Assembly: GCA_018239675.1 (NCBI GenBank)
Contig: JAFEGX010000020.1
Location: 1 to 44,880, forward strand
DNA: 44,880 nt
From: Verrucomicrobiota bacterium
GTDB taxonomy: Bacteria; Verrucomicrobiota; Verrucomicrobiia; Opitutales; Opitutaceae
Direction of reading: 5' to 3'
Part shown: one piece after another, positions 10,113-18,073 of the stretch
Layout of the letters: the number at the start of each line of letters is the position of its first letter
Numbering within the stretch: position 1 is the stretch's first letter
The notes under the pieces: generated by a model
Seen by the model: only the letters and a program-made list of their open reading frames with translations
Databases searched by the model: none
What the model was told of the DNA's origin: nothing
Program-made: the position numbers and the translations under genes

Positions 10113-11225
10113 ATGACCCCGCGCGAACGCCTCCTTGCCGTGTACACCGGCCGGACGCCCGATTCGGTGGCCAGCCTCGCGGATCTCTCCTACTGGCACG
10201 CCGGCAATGGCGGCGGCAAGTTCATCCCGGGCAAGACCGACGGGGCCAACCGGGACAAGGTGGCGGCCCTGCTGGCGCTCCACCAGCGCACCGGTGCGGC
10301 GATCCACGTGAACCTCGGCTCGTTCTACCGCGAGCACCACCATGACTCGGTGCGGGTGCAGTCCGGCATCCGCGGGGAGATCTATTGCCACCGGTTCGAG
10401 ACCCCGGTCGGCGCCGTCGAGGAGCAGCGCGAGTGGTCGCCCGTGACCTTCAGCTGGCCGATCACCCACCACATGATCCAGCGGGCCGAGGACCTGAAGG
10501 TCATCCGGTACGTCTTCGAGCGCCTGCGGTACAGCGCCAACTGGGACCTGTTCCGCGAGGTCGACGCGCAGGTGGGCGAGCTCGGCCTGCCACTCGTGCA
10601 GGTGCCGTACACGGGCATGGGATTCTTCATGAGCCGCTACGCCGGGGTCGAGCAGACCGTGATGCTGGCCGAGGACGAGCCCGCGGAATTCGAGGCCACG
10701 CTCGCGGCGATCAACGCCGCGCATGCCCAAGTCTGTCGCCTGATGGCCGAGGGACCGTCGCAGGTGCTCATCCACTCCGACAACCTCACGAGCGACACGC
10801 ACAGCCCGCGCTGGGTGCGGCGGTACAGCGCCGAGTGCTACAGGGCGATGACGCGGATCGCGCACGAGCACGGCAAGCCGATCGTCACCCACATCGACGG
10901 CCGGCTGCGCGGCCTGCTCGCGGCGACCCGCGACCTGGGTTTTGACGGTGCCGACGCGGCCACGCCCGCGCCGTGGGGCGACCTGACGCCGGCTGAGTGC
11001 CGTGCCGAGGCCGGCCCCGGCTACATTCTCTCGGGCGGCGTGCCGCCGAGCAGCTTCCACCGGGACGTGCCGCTGGCGGTCTTTGACGCCCAGGTGGAGG
11101 CCTGGCTCGAGCTGCGCCACCAGAGTCCCGCCCTTATCATCGCGCCCGGCGACCAGCTCCCGCCGGACGGTGAGCTCGACCGGGTCACGCGCATGGTGCA
11201 GATGGCGGAACGGGCTCGCCACTAG
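10113..11225 (+). CDS. uroporphyrinogen decarboxylase (URO-D) family protein
   Basis: A 370-residue URO-D/MtaA-fold protein. The start MTPRERLLAVYTGRTPD at 10113 gives the family's usual N-terminus; the longer open frame upstream is discarded. Family landmarks: PYTGMGFFMSRYAGVEQ, the HSDNLTSDTHSPRWVRRY segment, THIDGRLRGLL, and GGVPPSSF with APGDQLPPDGELDRV at the end. The zinc-site motif H-x-C of cobamide methyltransferases reads His260-Ile-Asp262 here, so standard thiol methyl-transfer zinc chemistry is doubtful. It sits directly upstream of the DapA-type lyase and symporter, which points to catabolism rather than haem synthesis. Function is inferred only at family level. Confidence 0.85.
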   Translation: MTPRERLLAVYTGRTPDSVASLADLSYWHAGNGGGKFIPGKTDGANRDKVAALLALHQRTGAAIHVNLGSFYREHHHDSVRVQSGIRGEIYCHRFETPVGAVEEQREWSPVTFSWPITHHMIQRAEDLKVIRYVFERLRYSANWDLFREVDAQVGELGLPLVQVPYTGMGFFMSRYAGVEQTVMLAEDEPAEFEATLAAINAAHAQVCRLMAEGPSQVLIHSDNLTSDTHSPRWVRRYSAECYRAMTRIAHEHGKPIVTHIDGRLRGLLAATRDLGFDGADAATPAPWGDLTPAECRAEAGPGYILSGGVPPSSFHRDVPLAVFDAQVEAWLELRHQSPALIIAPGDQLPPDGELDRVTRMVQMAERARH

Positions 11226-11339
11226 GCGGGGGATCCCCATTGTGCTGGCTGACCGCGGCCCGATGCACCGGCCCGGTTGATCTGTTCCTCGGCATTAGTT
11301 TCCGGATGGCCGGCGCGCCGCGGCGCCGGGCTTCTCCCC

Positions 11340-12350
11340 ATGAAAATCAAAGGTATCTTCACCCCGAACATCGTGCCTTTTGGCGCGGACGGCGGGATCA
11401 ATGAGGGCGAGCTGCGACGGCTCACGTCGTGGCTGATCGGCAAGGGCATCCACGGCCTCTACCCCAACGGCAGCACGGGCGAGTTCATCCGCCTGAGCTT
11501 CGAGGAGCGGTTGCGCGTCGTGCGGATCATGGCGGACGAGAACGCCGGCCGGGTACCGATCCTGGCGGGCGCGGCCGAGGCCAACATCGGGCTCGTCCTG
11601 CAGGCGTGCCGGGCGTACGCGGACCTCGGGTGCGCGGCGGTCAGCCTCACCGGCCCGTATTACTACAAGGTCAGCCAGGAGAGCATCGAGGTGTACTTCC
11701 GCGAGATCGCGGCGCGCAGCCCGATTGACATCCTGCTCTACAACATCCCCCAGTTCTCGAACGAGATCAGCCTGCCCGTGGTCCGGCGGCTGGCGCTCGA
11801 CTGCCCGCGGATCATCGGGATCAAGGACTCGAGCCGCGACTTCCCGCGGTTCTGCACGATGCTCGCGCAGATCAAGCCGCAGCGGCCGGACTTCGTGTGC
11901 TTCACCGGCACGGAGGAAATCCTGTTCCCGAGCCTGGTGATGGGCGCGGACGGCGGCACGATCGCGTCGTCGAGCGTGATCCCCGAGGTGATCCTGAAGC
12001 TTTACGCGGACTTCCAGGCCGGCAACTACGCGGAGTGCCGCCGGGTCCAGCTCAAGATCCAGGAGCTGATCGGCGCGATGTTCGCCGCGGGCAATTTTCC
12101 CGAGGGCTTCCGCGCCGCCGTCGCGCTGCGCGGCTTTGACGGCGGCGCGCCGCGCTATCCCATGGGGCCGCACGAGCAGGAGGTGCTGGAGGAGGCCAAG
12201 GGCCAGCTCGCCTGCATCCTCGCCGAATGCGGCTATCCCGAGGCCGCCCGCGAATGTGAGCTGCGCCGCGGCCGCCGGTCCGAGGCGACGGTCACGCGCG
12301 CCAAGGTCGAGGAGATCGTCCGCTCCGTCGTGCGCCAGTATCACGGCTGA
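11340..12350 (+). CDS. DHDPS/N-acetylneuraminate lyase-family aldolase
   Basis: A 336-residue class I aldolase of the DapA/NanA superfamily. It starts at MKIKGIFTPNIVPFGADGGI (11340). Catalytic features are intact: GSTGEF in the 48-53 region, Tyr134 in LLYNIPQ and the Schiff-base Lys162 in IGIKDSS, matching E. coli DapA Tyr133 and Lys161. The protein is about 40 residues longer than DapA at the C-terminus (ECELRRGRRSEATVTRAK). The surrounding URO-D gene, solute symporter and KDPG aldolase suggest cleavage of a keto-sugar acid rather than lysine biosynthesis. The gap to the URO-D gene is 114 bp. Substrate unknown. Confidence 0.9.
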   Translation: MKIKGIFTPNIVPFGADGGINEGELRRLTSWLIGKGIHGLYPNGSTGEFIRLSFEERLRVVRIMADENAGRVPILAGAAEANIGLVLQACRAYADLGCAAVSLTGPYYYKVSQESIEVYFREIAARSPIDILLYNIPQFSNEISLPVVRRLALDCPRIIGIKDSSRDFPRFCTMLAQIKPQRPDFVCFTGTEEILFPSLVMGADGGTIASSSVIPEVILKLYADFQAGNYAECRRVQLKIQELIGAMFAAGNFPEGFRAAVALRGFDGGAPRYPMGPHEQEVLEEAKGQLACILAECGYPEAARECELRRGRRSEATVTRAKVEEIVRSVVRQYHG

Positions 12351-12651
12351 GCGCGGTAGCGCCGTCGAACCGCTCGACCAGGTGGAGCACCGGGTCCCGA
12401 TGCGCGGTCCGGATGGCGTGCTTGATTCCGGATTTCAGATTCCGGATTCCGGACTTCGAAACTCTTCGGCCAAGTCCAATCGCGCGTTGAGGACACCGCG
12501 GGCCAAACGTGCAGCGAAGCCGCCAACGCGATCTGCGACCTTCGCCTGGCCCCGCCGCGGCGGGGCCTCGCCGCCGGTCTTTCAGCTTTCAACCGCCGCC
12601 GTTCAACGGCATGACATCGGCCAGGTTCGTCCCGTTACCCGCCCGACTCCC
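12351..12651. other. non-coding gap with B- and A-type words and a 20-bp palindrome
   Basis: The gap is 301 bp between the aldolase and the symporter. It holds B words (GATTCCGGATTTCAGATTCC and continuing, 12424-12458), a perfect 20-bp palindrome GGCCCCGCCGCGGCGGGGCC at 12548-12567, and an A word arm (CTTTCAGCTTTCAACC and on, 12579-12608) just ahead of the symporter start. No promoter or gene was recognised. Confidence 0.6.
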
Positions 12652-14643
12652 ATGCACTCCCTCACCCCGCTCGACTACGGGATCATCCTCTCGTACCTCG
12701 GGCTGAGCCTCGTCCTGGGCCTCCTCATGAGCCGGCGGGCCAGCGCCAGCCTCGACCACTACTTCCTCGGGGGGCGCTCGATCCCGTGGTACCTGCTCGG
12801 CGTGGTGGGCATGGCCAACTGGTTCGACCTGACGGGCACGATGATCATCACGTCGTTCCTCTACATGCTCGGGCCGCGCGGCCTGTTCATCGAGTTCCGC
12901 GGCGGCGCGGTGCTGGTGCTGGCCTTCATGCTGGTCTACACCGGCAAGTGGCACCGGCGGTCGGGGTGCATGACCGGCGCCGAGTGGGGCATCTACCGCT
13001 TCGGCGACAACCCCGTCGCGCAGGCCATGCGCCTGCTCACGGCGTTCATCAACATCTTCACGTCGGTGATGATCCTCGCCTACCTTGTGCGCGGCGCGAG
13101 CCTGTTCCTCGGCATGTTCTTCCCGTATCCGCCGATGTACACGACGCTCGGGCTGCTGCTGCTGACCACGCTGTACACGGTGAGCGCCGGCTTCTACGGC
13201 ATCGTGCTGACCGACCTGATCCAGGGCCTGATCATCATGGGCTCGTGCCTCGTCGTCGGCTTCATGGCGTGGAAGCACGTGCCCGACCTGGCGAGCCTGG
13301 CCGCGACCGCCGAGCGGGTGACGGGGAATCCCGACTGGACCAGCTCGCTGCCGGCGTGGCACACGCCGATGCCGGAGGGCTACGAGGCGTACTCGGCCCT
13401 GGTCCTGGTCGCGGCGTTCTACCTGCTCCGCAATGTCGTCGGCGGCCTCGGCACCGGGGCGGAGTCGCGCTACTTCGGGGCGCGCAGCGACCGCGACTGC
13501 GGCCTGCAGTCGTTCCAGCAGGGCCTGATGATCGCGTTCCGCTGGCCGCTGATGATCGGCTTCGCCGTGCTCGGCGTCTACTTCGTGGCGGCGCACTACC
13601 CCGATCCCGCGGTCGTGCGCCAGGCGGCCGACCTGATCCACGCGCAGTTCCCGCAGACCACCGCGCCGTACTGGCACGACCTGACGAGCGACATCATCAA
13701 CGCCCCGGCGAAATATCCGCCGGAACTCGTCGCCGGGCTGCGGCAGCTGCTCGGACCCGAATGGGGCGGCAAGCTCGCCCTCATCGGCTATCACGGCACC
13801 GTGAACCCCGAGCAGGTCCTGCCCGCGGTCCTGCTCAACGTCATCCCGGCCGGCCTGAAGGGCCTGATCGTGGTGGCGATGTTCGCCGCCATGATGTCGT
13901 GCAAGAACGGCCTGGTGAACGGCGCGAGCGCGTACTTTGTGAAGGACTTCTACCAGCACTTTGTGCGGCCGCGGGCCACGAACCGCGAGCTGATCGCCGC
14001 CTCCTACGCCTCGACCATCACGATCGTCATCCTCGGGTTCGTCATCGGCGTCGCCAGCACCAGCATCAACGACCTCTGGGGCTGGATCGTGATGAGCCTC
14101 ACGGCCGGGCAGCTCGCGCCGCTGGCGCTGCGGCTGTACTGGTGGCGCTGCAACGCCTGGGGCTGCGTCGGCGGCACCGTGGCCGGCGGCGTGGGCGCCG
14201 TGGTCCAGCGCCTGGTCGCGCCGCAAATGAGCGAGCCGCGGCAGTTCCTGCTGACCGCCGGTCTTTCCTTCGCGGGCACGATCATCGCGTCCCTGGCGAC
14301 CGAGCCGACGCCCCGGCCCGTGCTGCAGCATTTCTACCGCACCACGCGGCCGTTCGGGTTCTGGGGCCCGCTGCACCGCGAGGTCCAGGGCGCCGCGCGC
14401 GTCGCGATGGACCGCGAGAACCGGAACGACCTCCTGGCGGTGCCGTTCGCGCTGGTCTGGCAGGTGACGCTCTTCCTGCTGCCCATGCAGCTCGTGATCA
14501 AGGCCTACGCCGCGTTCTGGTGCACGCTGCCGATCTTCGCCGCCGGCGCCGCCGGCATGTACTGGTTCTGGTGGCGGCCGCTGCGCGACCGCGGCGTGCC
14601 CGAGCCGCTCCCGGCCGAGCCCGACCCCAATCCCACCCGCTGA
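12652..14643 (+). CDS. sodium:solute symporter (SSS family)
   Basis: A 663-residue inner-membrane protein of the SSS/SLC5 family with about 13-14 helices. The start MHSLTPLDYGIILSYLGLSL at 12652 leads straight into TM1. The diagnostic DHYFLGGRSIPWYLLG loop (about 36-51) and GMANWFDLTGTMIITSFLY follow; later helices include YTVSAGFYGIVLTDLIQG and AMFAAMMSCKNGLVNGAS. The lengthened C-terminal part (residues 560-663) adds two helices and a Pro-rich tail. It probably imports the acid handled by the adjacent lyase and dehydrogenase. The spacing to the lyase includes word repeats, so co-transcription is uncertain. Confidence 0.92.
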   Translation: MHSLTPLDYGIILSYLGLSLVLGLLMSRRASASLDHYFLGGRSIPWYLLGVVGMANWFDLTGTMIITSFLYMLGPRGLFIEFRGGAVLVLAFMLVYTGKWHRRSGCMTGAEWGIYRFGDNPVAQAMRLLTAFINIFTSVMILAYLVRGASLFLGMFFPYPPMYTTLGLLLLTTLYTVSAGFYGIVLTDLIQGLIIMGSCLVVGFMAWKHVPDLASLAATAERVTGNPDWTSSLPAWHTPMPEGYEAYSALVLVAAFYLLRNVVGGLGTGAESRYFGARSDRDCGLQSFQQGLMIAFRWPLMIGFAVLGVYFVAAHYPDPAVVRQAADLIHAQFPQTTAPYWHDLTSDIINAPAKYPPELVAGLRQLLGPEWGGKLALIGYHGTVNPEQVLPAVLLNVIPAGLKGLIVVAMFAAMMSCKNGLVNGASAYFVKDFYQHFVRPRATNRELIAASYASTITIVILGFVIGVASTSINDLWGWIVMSLTAGQLAPLALRLYWWRCNAWGCVGGTVAGGVGAVVQRLVAPQMSEPRQFLLTAGLSFAGTIIASLATEPTPRPVLQHFYRTTRPFGFWGPLHREVQGAARVAMDRENRNDLLAVPFALVWQVTLFLLPMQLVIKAYAAFWCTLPIFAAGAAGMYWFWWRPLRDRGVPEPLPAEPDPNPTR

Positions 14644-14651
14644 CCGCGGCG

Positions 14652-15629
14652 TCAGTTCACGACGTTGGACAGCGGTTCACCCCGCACCGCGGTGCGGGCC
14701 AGCCTCGCCGAGCTGCGGCGCATCTCCTGCTTCGACTCCACGCTGCAGAACGCCGCATGGCAGGTGACGATCAGGTTCGGCGTTGCCGCCTCCTCGGCGG
14801 TCTGCAGCGGCTCGCCCTCGACCACGTCGAGCCCCGCCCCGGCCAGGCGAGACGCGCGGAGCGCGGCAAGGAGCGCGGCTTTCTCGATCACCGCGCCCCG
14901 GGCCGTGTTCACGATGAAGGCCGACGGTTTCATGAGCGCGAGCTCGCGGCCGCCGATCAGGTGCCGCGTCTCGTCGTTGAGCGGGCAATGGAGCGACAGG
15001 ACGTCGGCCCGCCGCAGCAGCTCGTCCAGCGAGCCGACCCGCTCCACGCCCACGGCCTTGTCGACGCCGTTGGCCAGGTACGGGTCGTGAAAACACACGC
15101 GAAACCCCAGCGCCTTCGCGCGCAGCGCCGCCGCCGTGCCGATCCGGCCGAGCCCGACGATCCCGAACGTCAGCTCCCGGAGGCGCCGGAGTTTTGGCTC
15201 GACCGGAATCGTCCAGCGCAGCCGCTTGGCCTCGGCATCGAGCGGGAAGAGCTGCCGGCACTGCGCCAGCGCGAGCGCGATGGCATGGTCGGCCACCTCC
15301 TCGGTGCCGTAGTCCGGGACGTTGCAGACCGGGATGCCGCGCGCGCGGGCGGCCCTCACGTCCACCGAGTCGAACCCGACGCCGTTGCGGATGATGGCGC
15401 GGCAGTCCTTCAGCCGGGCGATCCCGGCCGCCGTGATCGGCGTGTTGTGCCAGACAATGAGCGCCTGGACCGAGCACAGTTCATCGGTGAATTCCGCATC
15501 ACTGTGGCACAGGAAATACCTCACGTCCGCCGCCTCGCCAATGATCGCCCGCTCCACCCGGCACTCCGGCTCGCTCTGCGGCGACTTGGCCCAGTCAATG
15601 ATTCCGACAATCGGTTTGGATGGCTGCAT
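14652..15629 (-). CDS. D-isomer-specific 2-hydroxyacid dehydrogenase
   Basis: A 325-residue NAD(P)-dependent 2-hydroxyacid dehydrogenase. The start is taken at MQPSKPIVGIIDWAKS (15629); the 16 codons upstream look non-coding. The Rossmann motif GLGRIG spans 159-164, catalytic Arg244 is in NTARG, Glu271 in DVVEGEP and His291 in TCHAAF. NTARGAVIEKAAL and NGVGFDSVDV are typical of the family, and the His-Ala-Ala-Phe context is nearer to CtBP-like members than to PGDH. It would reduce or oxidise a 2-keto/2-hydroxy acid. The gene is convergent with the symporter; the stops are 8 bp apart, so the two are not an operon though probably in the same pathway. Confidence 0.92.
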   Translation of the reverse strand: MQPSKPIVGIIDWAKSPQSEPECRVERAIIGEAADVRYFLCHSDAEFTDELCSVQALIVWHNTPITAAGIARLKDCRAIIRNGVGFDSVDVRAARARGIPVCNVPDYGTEEVADHAIALALAQCRQLFPLDAEAKRLRWTIPVEPKLRRLRELTFGIVGLGRIGTAAALRAKALGFRVCFHDPYLANGVDKAVGVERVGSLDELLRRADVLSLHCPLNDETRHLIGGRELALMKPSAFIVNTARGAVIEKAALLAALRASRLAGAGLDVVEGEPLQTAEEAATPNLIVTCHAAFCSVESKQEMRRSSARLARTAVRGEPLSNVVN

Positions 15630-15839
15630 GGCAGGCGGGTGGTTGGCCACGATGCTAGGGTCGCCACCAGACCCCACAAGCCGGCCAGGTGCCGCCGGGC
15701 CCGGAAGTAGACCAGGAAATCCGCCTCATCACGGCACCACCGTGGTCAACCCCGGCTGGAAGCCGACCAACCAGCGAGACGCAACGTCATCTGGCGGCCC
15801 GACATGGAACTCCCACGCGGTGCACGGGAAGTTCGAGAG

Positions 15840-15924
15840 TGGTGCCCAAGCCGGGACTCGAACCCGGATGCTGTTAGGCACAGGCTTCTGAGACCTGCGT
15901 GTCTACCAATTCCACCACCTGGGC
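15840..15924 (-). tRNA. tRNA-Leu (anticodon CAG)
   Basis: An 85-nt cloverleaf with encoded CCA. The acceptor arm GCCCAGG pairs with CTTGGGC plus discriminator A, with one G-U pair. The anticodon arm is CAGGT/GCCTG around loop CTCAGAA, giving CAG, which reads CUG leucine codons. There is a long variable arm as in class II tRNAs, and the T-arm has GGTTCGAGTCC. CTG is the dominant Leu codon expected in this GC-rich genome. Confidence 0.97.
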
Positions 15925-16050
15925 AATAGCGGGAGGGGAAAGAGACACATGTGCCGGATGCGGGGCAAGAGAAAATCTCGGGACCCTTGCGGGGTGAGGG
16001 CACCCCGCCCACCTGAGCAAGCCCCCGCACCGGCGGCGGCCCGCAGTTTT

Positions 16051-16067
16051 CTCTGTTCCCTCCTGTG
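16051..16067. repeat. solitary E-type outer arm word
   Basis: CTCTGTTCCCTCCTGTG is the inverse of the CACAGGAGGGAACAGAG word that ends the three E elements further right. It sits 24 bp ahead of the KDPG aldolase start, with no partner arm or E core nearby. Confidence 0.55.
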
Positions 16068-16090
16068 AAAATGGATTGGATTGGGGTCGC

Positions 16091-16729
16091 ATGAAAAAAG
16101 ACGCCGTCCTCGCCAAGATCAAAGCCGAGAAGGTCATCGCCCTGATCCGGGCCGAGAACCCGGACGGACTCCTCGATTGCGCCAAGGCCCTTGCCGACGG
16201 CGGGCTCACGAGTATCGAGCTCACGATGACCACCCCCGGCGCGATCCGCATGCTGGAGAAGGCCACCGCGGAGCTGCCGAACTTCCTGTTCGGCCTCGGC
16301 ACGGTCCTCGACGCCGAGACCGCCCGCGCGGGCATCCTGGCTGGCGCCAAGTTTGTCGTCACTCCGGCCCTGCGGCCCGATGTGATCACTCTCTGCCGGC
16401 GCTACAGCGTGCCGGTGTTCAGCGGCGCGTTCACCCCCACCGAAATCGTGCAGGCGTGGGAGGCGGGCGCGGACGCCGCCAAGGTCTTTCCGGCCGAGTT
16501 TTTCGGCCCGGCCTACATCAAGTCCGTCAAGGCGCCGCTGCCGCAGATCGAGCTCGTCCCGACCGGCGGCGTCACGCCGGAGACCGTCGGCGAATACATT
16601 CGCGTCGGCGCGTTTGCCACCGCCGCCGGCAGCTCACTCGTCGAGGCCAAGTCCCTCAAGGAAAAGAACTGGGCCGCCATCACCGCCCGCGCCAAAGCGT
16701 TTGTCGCCGCGGTCGCGGCGGTGAAGTAG
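16091..16729 (+). CDS. eda: bifunctional KDPG/KHG aldolase
   Basis: A 212-residue class I aldolase cleaving 2-keto-3-deoxy-6-phosphogluconate (and/or 4-hydroxy-2-oxoglutarate) in the Entner-Doudoroff or uronate pathway. The start MKKDAVLAKIKAEKV at 16091 is preferred over an in-frame TTG 15 bp upstream. The catalytic Glu43 lies in IELTMTTP, the Schiff-base Lys131 in GADAAKVFPAEFFGP, and the phosphate-binding TPALRPD and LVPTGGV loops are present. The length equals E. coli Eda (213). Together with the preceding dehydrogenase, lyase and symporter it suggests local sugar-acid catabolism. Confidence 0.93.
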   Translation: MKKDAVLAKIKAEKVIALIRAENPDGLLDCAKALADGGLTSIELTMTTPGAIRMLEKATAELPNFLFGLGTVLDAETARAGILAGAKFVVTPALRPDVITLCRRYSVPVFSGAFTPTEIVQAWEAGADAAKVFPAEFFGPAYIKSVKAPLPQIELVPTGGVTPETVGEYIRVGAFATAAGSSLVEAKSLKEKNWAAITARAKAFVAAVAAVK

Positions 16730-16736
16730 GCTCACG

Positions 16737-16936
16737 CATTCCGAATTTCAGATTCCGGATTCCGGAATTTTTGGCCAGCGATTGATCGGGGACGGAAAGC
16801 GCCCTGCTCGCTGCCTGCCAGCTCCCCTGTCATCCTGAGCAACGCGAAGGATGACAGAGCTTGGGATCGGAATCGTCTGACTCCGAATTCCCCTGGTCAC
16901 GGATTTCCGACGCAAAACTCGAATTCCGAATTCCGA
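16737..16936. repeat. B-type word repeats around a GTCATCC hairpin
   Basis: This repeat fills the gap between eda and the P-loop gene. B words (TTCCGAATTTCAGATTCCGG and continuing, 16737-16772) and their inverse (16881-16936) flank a perfect 10-bp stem, CTGTCATCCT / AGGATGACAG (16827-16857, 11-nt loop). The stem belongs to the GTCATCC-GAGC word family also found at 17884-18036. It could end transcription between the convergent genes, but no T-run follows. Confidence 0.65.
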
Positions 16937-16942
16937 GCTCCC

Positions 16943-17704
16943 TCACTCCGCCGGCAGGAGGTATTTCGAAATATCCGGAATTTTCTTCACGCGCCGCAGG
17001 GCGGCATCGCGGGCGAAATACGGATCAACCTCGGGGGCGGCCTCGACCTCCTCGTCGCCGTCGGTCGCCTCGTCCTCGTCAATCTCCTCGCCCTCAGCGT
17101 CGGTGAACACCCAGTCCTGCTCGGCGTCGAAGGCGTGCGACAGTCTCCGCGCGGCGGGATCGAGCACGAGCGCCGGGTTCTTCACCTGGCCGTCCTTCAC
17201 GAACTCGAACAGACACGGGTAATGCTGTTTCTCGAAGTGGCCGCGGAAATCGCTGAGCCACTTGTTCGCCACGCCCTCGCGGCGCGTGAGGAGGACCACG
17301 TCGGAAAAGTGCACGCAGGCCTCGTACCAGGGGAGCAGCGGCGGATTTTTCTCCCCGAGCTGGCAGTTCACCACGCAGAGGATGCGCCCCACCTCGGCAT
17401 TCTGGGCCTCGACCCAGGTCTTGAGGGCCTCGAGCTGATCCACCGGATTCCGTCGGCCGTCGGTGATGAAAAACACCTGGGTCGCGCCCTTCGGCAGGGT
17501 GGCCAGGATGAAGTCATCCTCCGCCTTCCACCGCACCAGCCCGGGCAGCCGGCTGTCCGCGGGATCCGCCGCCTCGGTCTCGGCCAGGAACACCGCCGCC
17601 GGCGCGTCCTCGCCCAACCCGGCCTCGATGAGGTCGGCGACAATCGCCCGCCGGCCCGAGCCGGCGGCGCCAAGGATGATGTAGACCAGCGGTTTCTCGG
17701 TCAT
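16943..17704 (-). CDS. P-loop-like protein, CobW/G3E-type GTPase related, unknown function
   Basis: A 253-residue soluble protein starting MTEKPLVYIILGAAGSGRR (17704). The glycine-rich loop GAAGSGRR (12-19) has Arg-Arg in place of the Lys-Ser/Thr of Walker A, so nucleotide binding may be weak or lost. FSDVVLLTRREGVANKW recalls the base-recognition strand of CobW/HypB-type G3E GTPases, and there is a conserved-looking VVNCQLG. Residues 205-230 are very acidic (EEIDEDEATDGDEEVE). The C-terminus IPDISKYLLPAE is distinctive. A D-type word lies just upstream (17706-17735). It may be a lineage-specific family; no pathway can be named. Confidence 0.6.
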   Translation of the reverse strand: MTEKPLVYIILGAAGSGRRAIVADLIEAGLGEDAPAAVFLAETEAADPADSRLPGLVRWKAEDDFILATLPKGATQVFFITDGRRNPVDQLEALKTWVEAQNAEVGRILCVVNCQLGEKNPPLLPWYEACVHFSDVVLLTRREGVANKWLSDFRGHFEKQHYPCLFEFVKDGQVKNPALVLDPAARRLSHAFDAEQDWVFTDAEGEEIDEDEATDGDEEVEAAPEVDPYFARDAALRRVKKIPDISKYLLPAE

Positions 17705-17845
17705 GATGAGGAAACCACGAAGAGCACGAAGCTCGCGAAGAGGCAAACCGGACTGAGGCGGCAATTGGCGCGGCCGGCCAACCTGTTCCCCACCGGCCGC
17801 TCACTGATTCCGGATTCAGGAATTCGAGCCAATCTGGTTCGTCGC

Positions 17846-18073
17846 CTAGGGCGGGTCTTCAAACCCAGACCCCACCCCTTGCCGTCATCCCGAGCGGAGC
17901 CGAGGGATCCCTGTCGTAGACTTTCGCGCATGGCGTACGATTGCCTGTCTGCGCCGGAGAGACCATGCATGGACCGGCCAAAACTCGGTCGGTGGCAGGC
18001 GACCACAGAAATTCCTCGGCTCCGCTCGGGATGACGGATATGTGAATGAAGTGGGTTTGAAGACCCGCCCTAG
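17846..18073. mobile_element. 228-bp MITE-like inverted-repeat element with CTAG ends
   Basis: The outer arms at 17846-17867 and 18052-18073 are perfect 22-bp inverted repeats starting CTAGGGCGGGTCTTCAAACC. After about 17 bp of unrelated sequence, a second perfect inverted block of 24 bp follows on each side (CCGTCATCCCGAGCGGAGCC and four more bases). The core of about 100 bp has no ORF. The outer CTAG fits the target of IS630-type insertion with TA duplication (inference). The right end overlaps the aroC stop codon by three bases. The rest of the 17705-18069 gap holds a D word (17706-17735) and a B word (17804-17828). Confidence 0.7.

Noticed and set aside
12786..15710. A 974-codon plus-strand open frame
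   Set aside because: It is frame-shifted against the symporter and antisense to the dehydrogenase, is Arg/Pro/Ala-rich with no domain, and reflects the high GC content.
16076..16090. A TTG start five codons upstream for the KDPG aldolase
   Set aside because: The ATG at 16091 gives the family's usual N-terminus and length.
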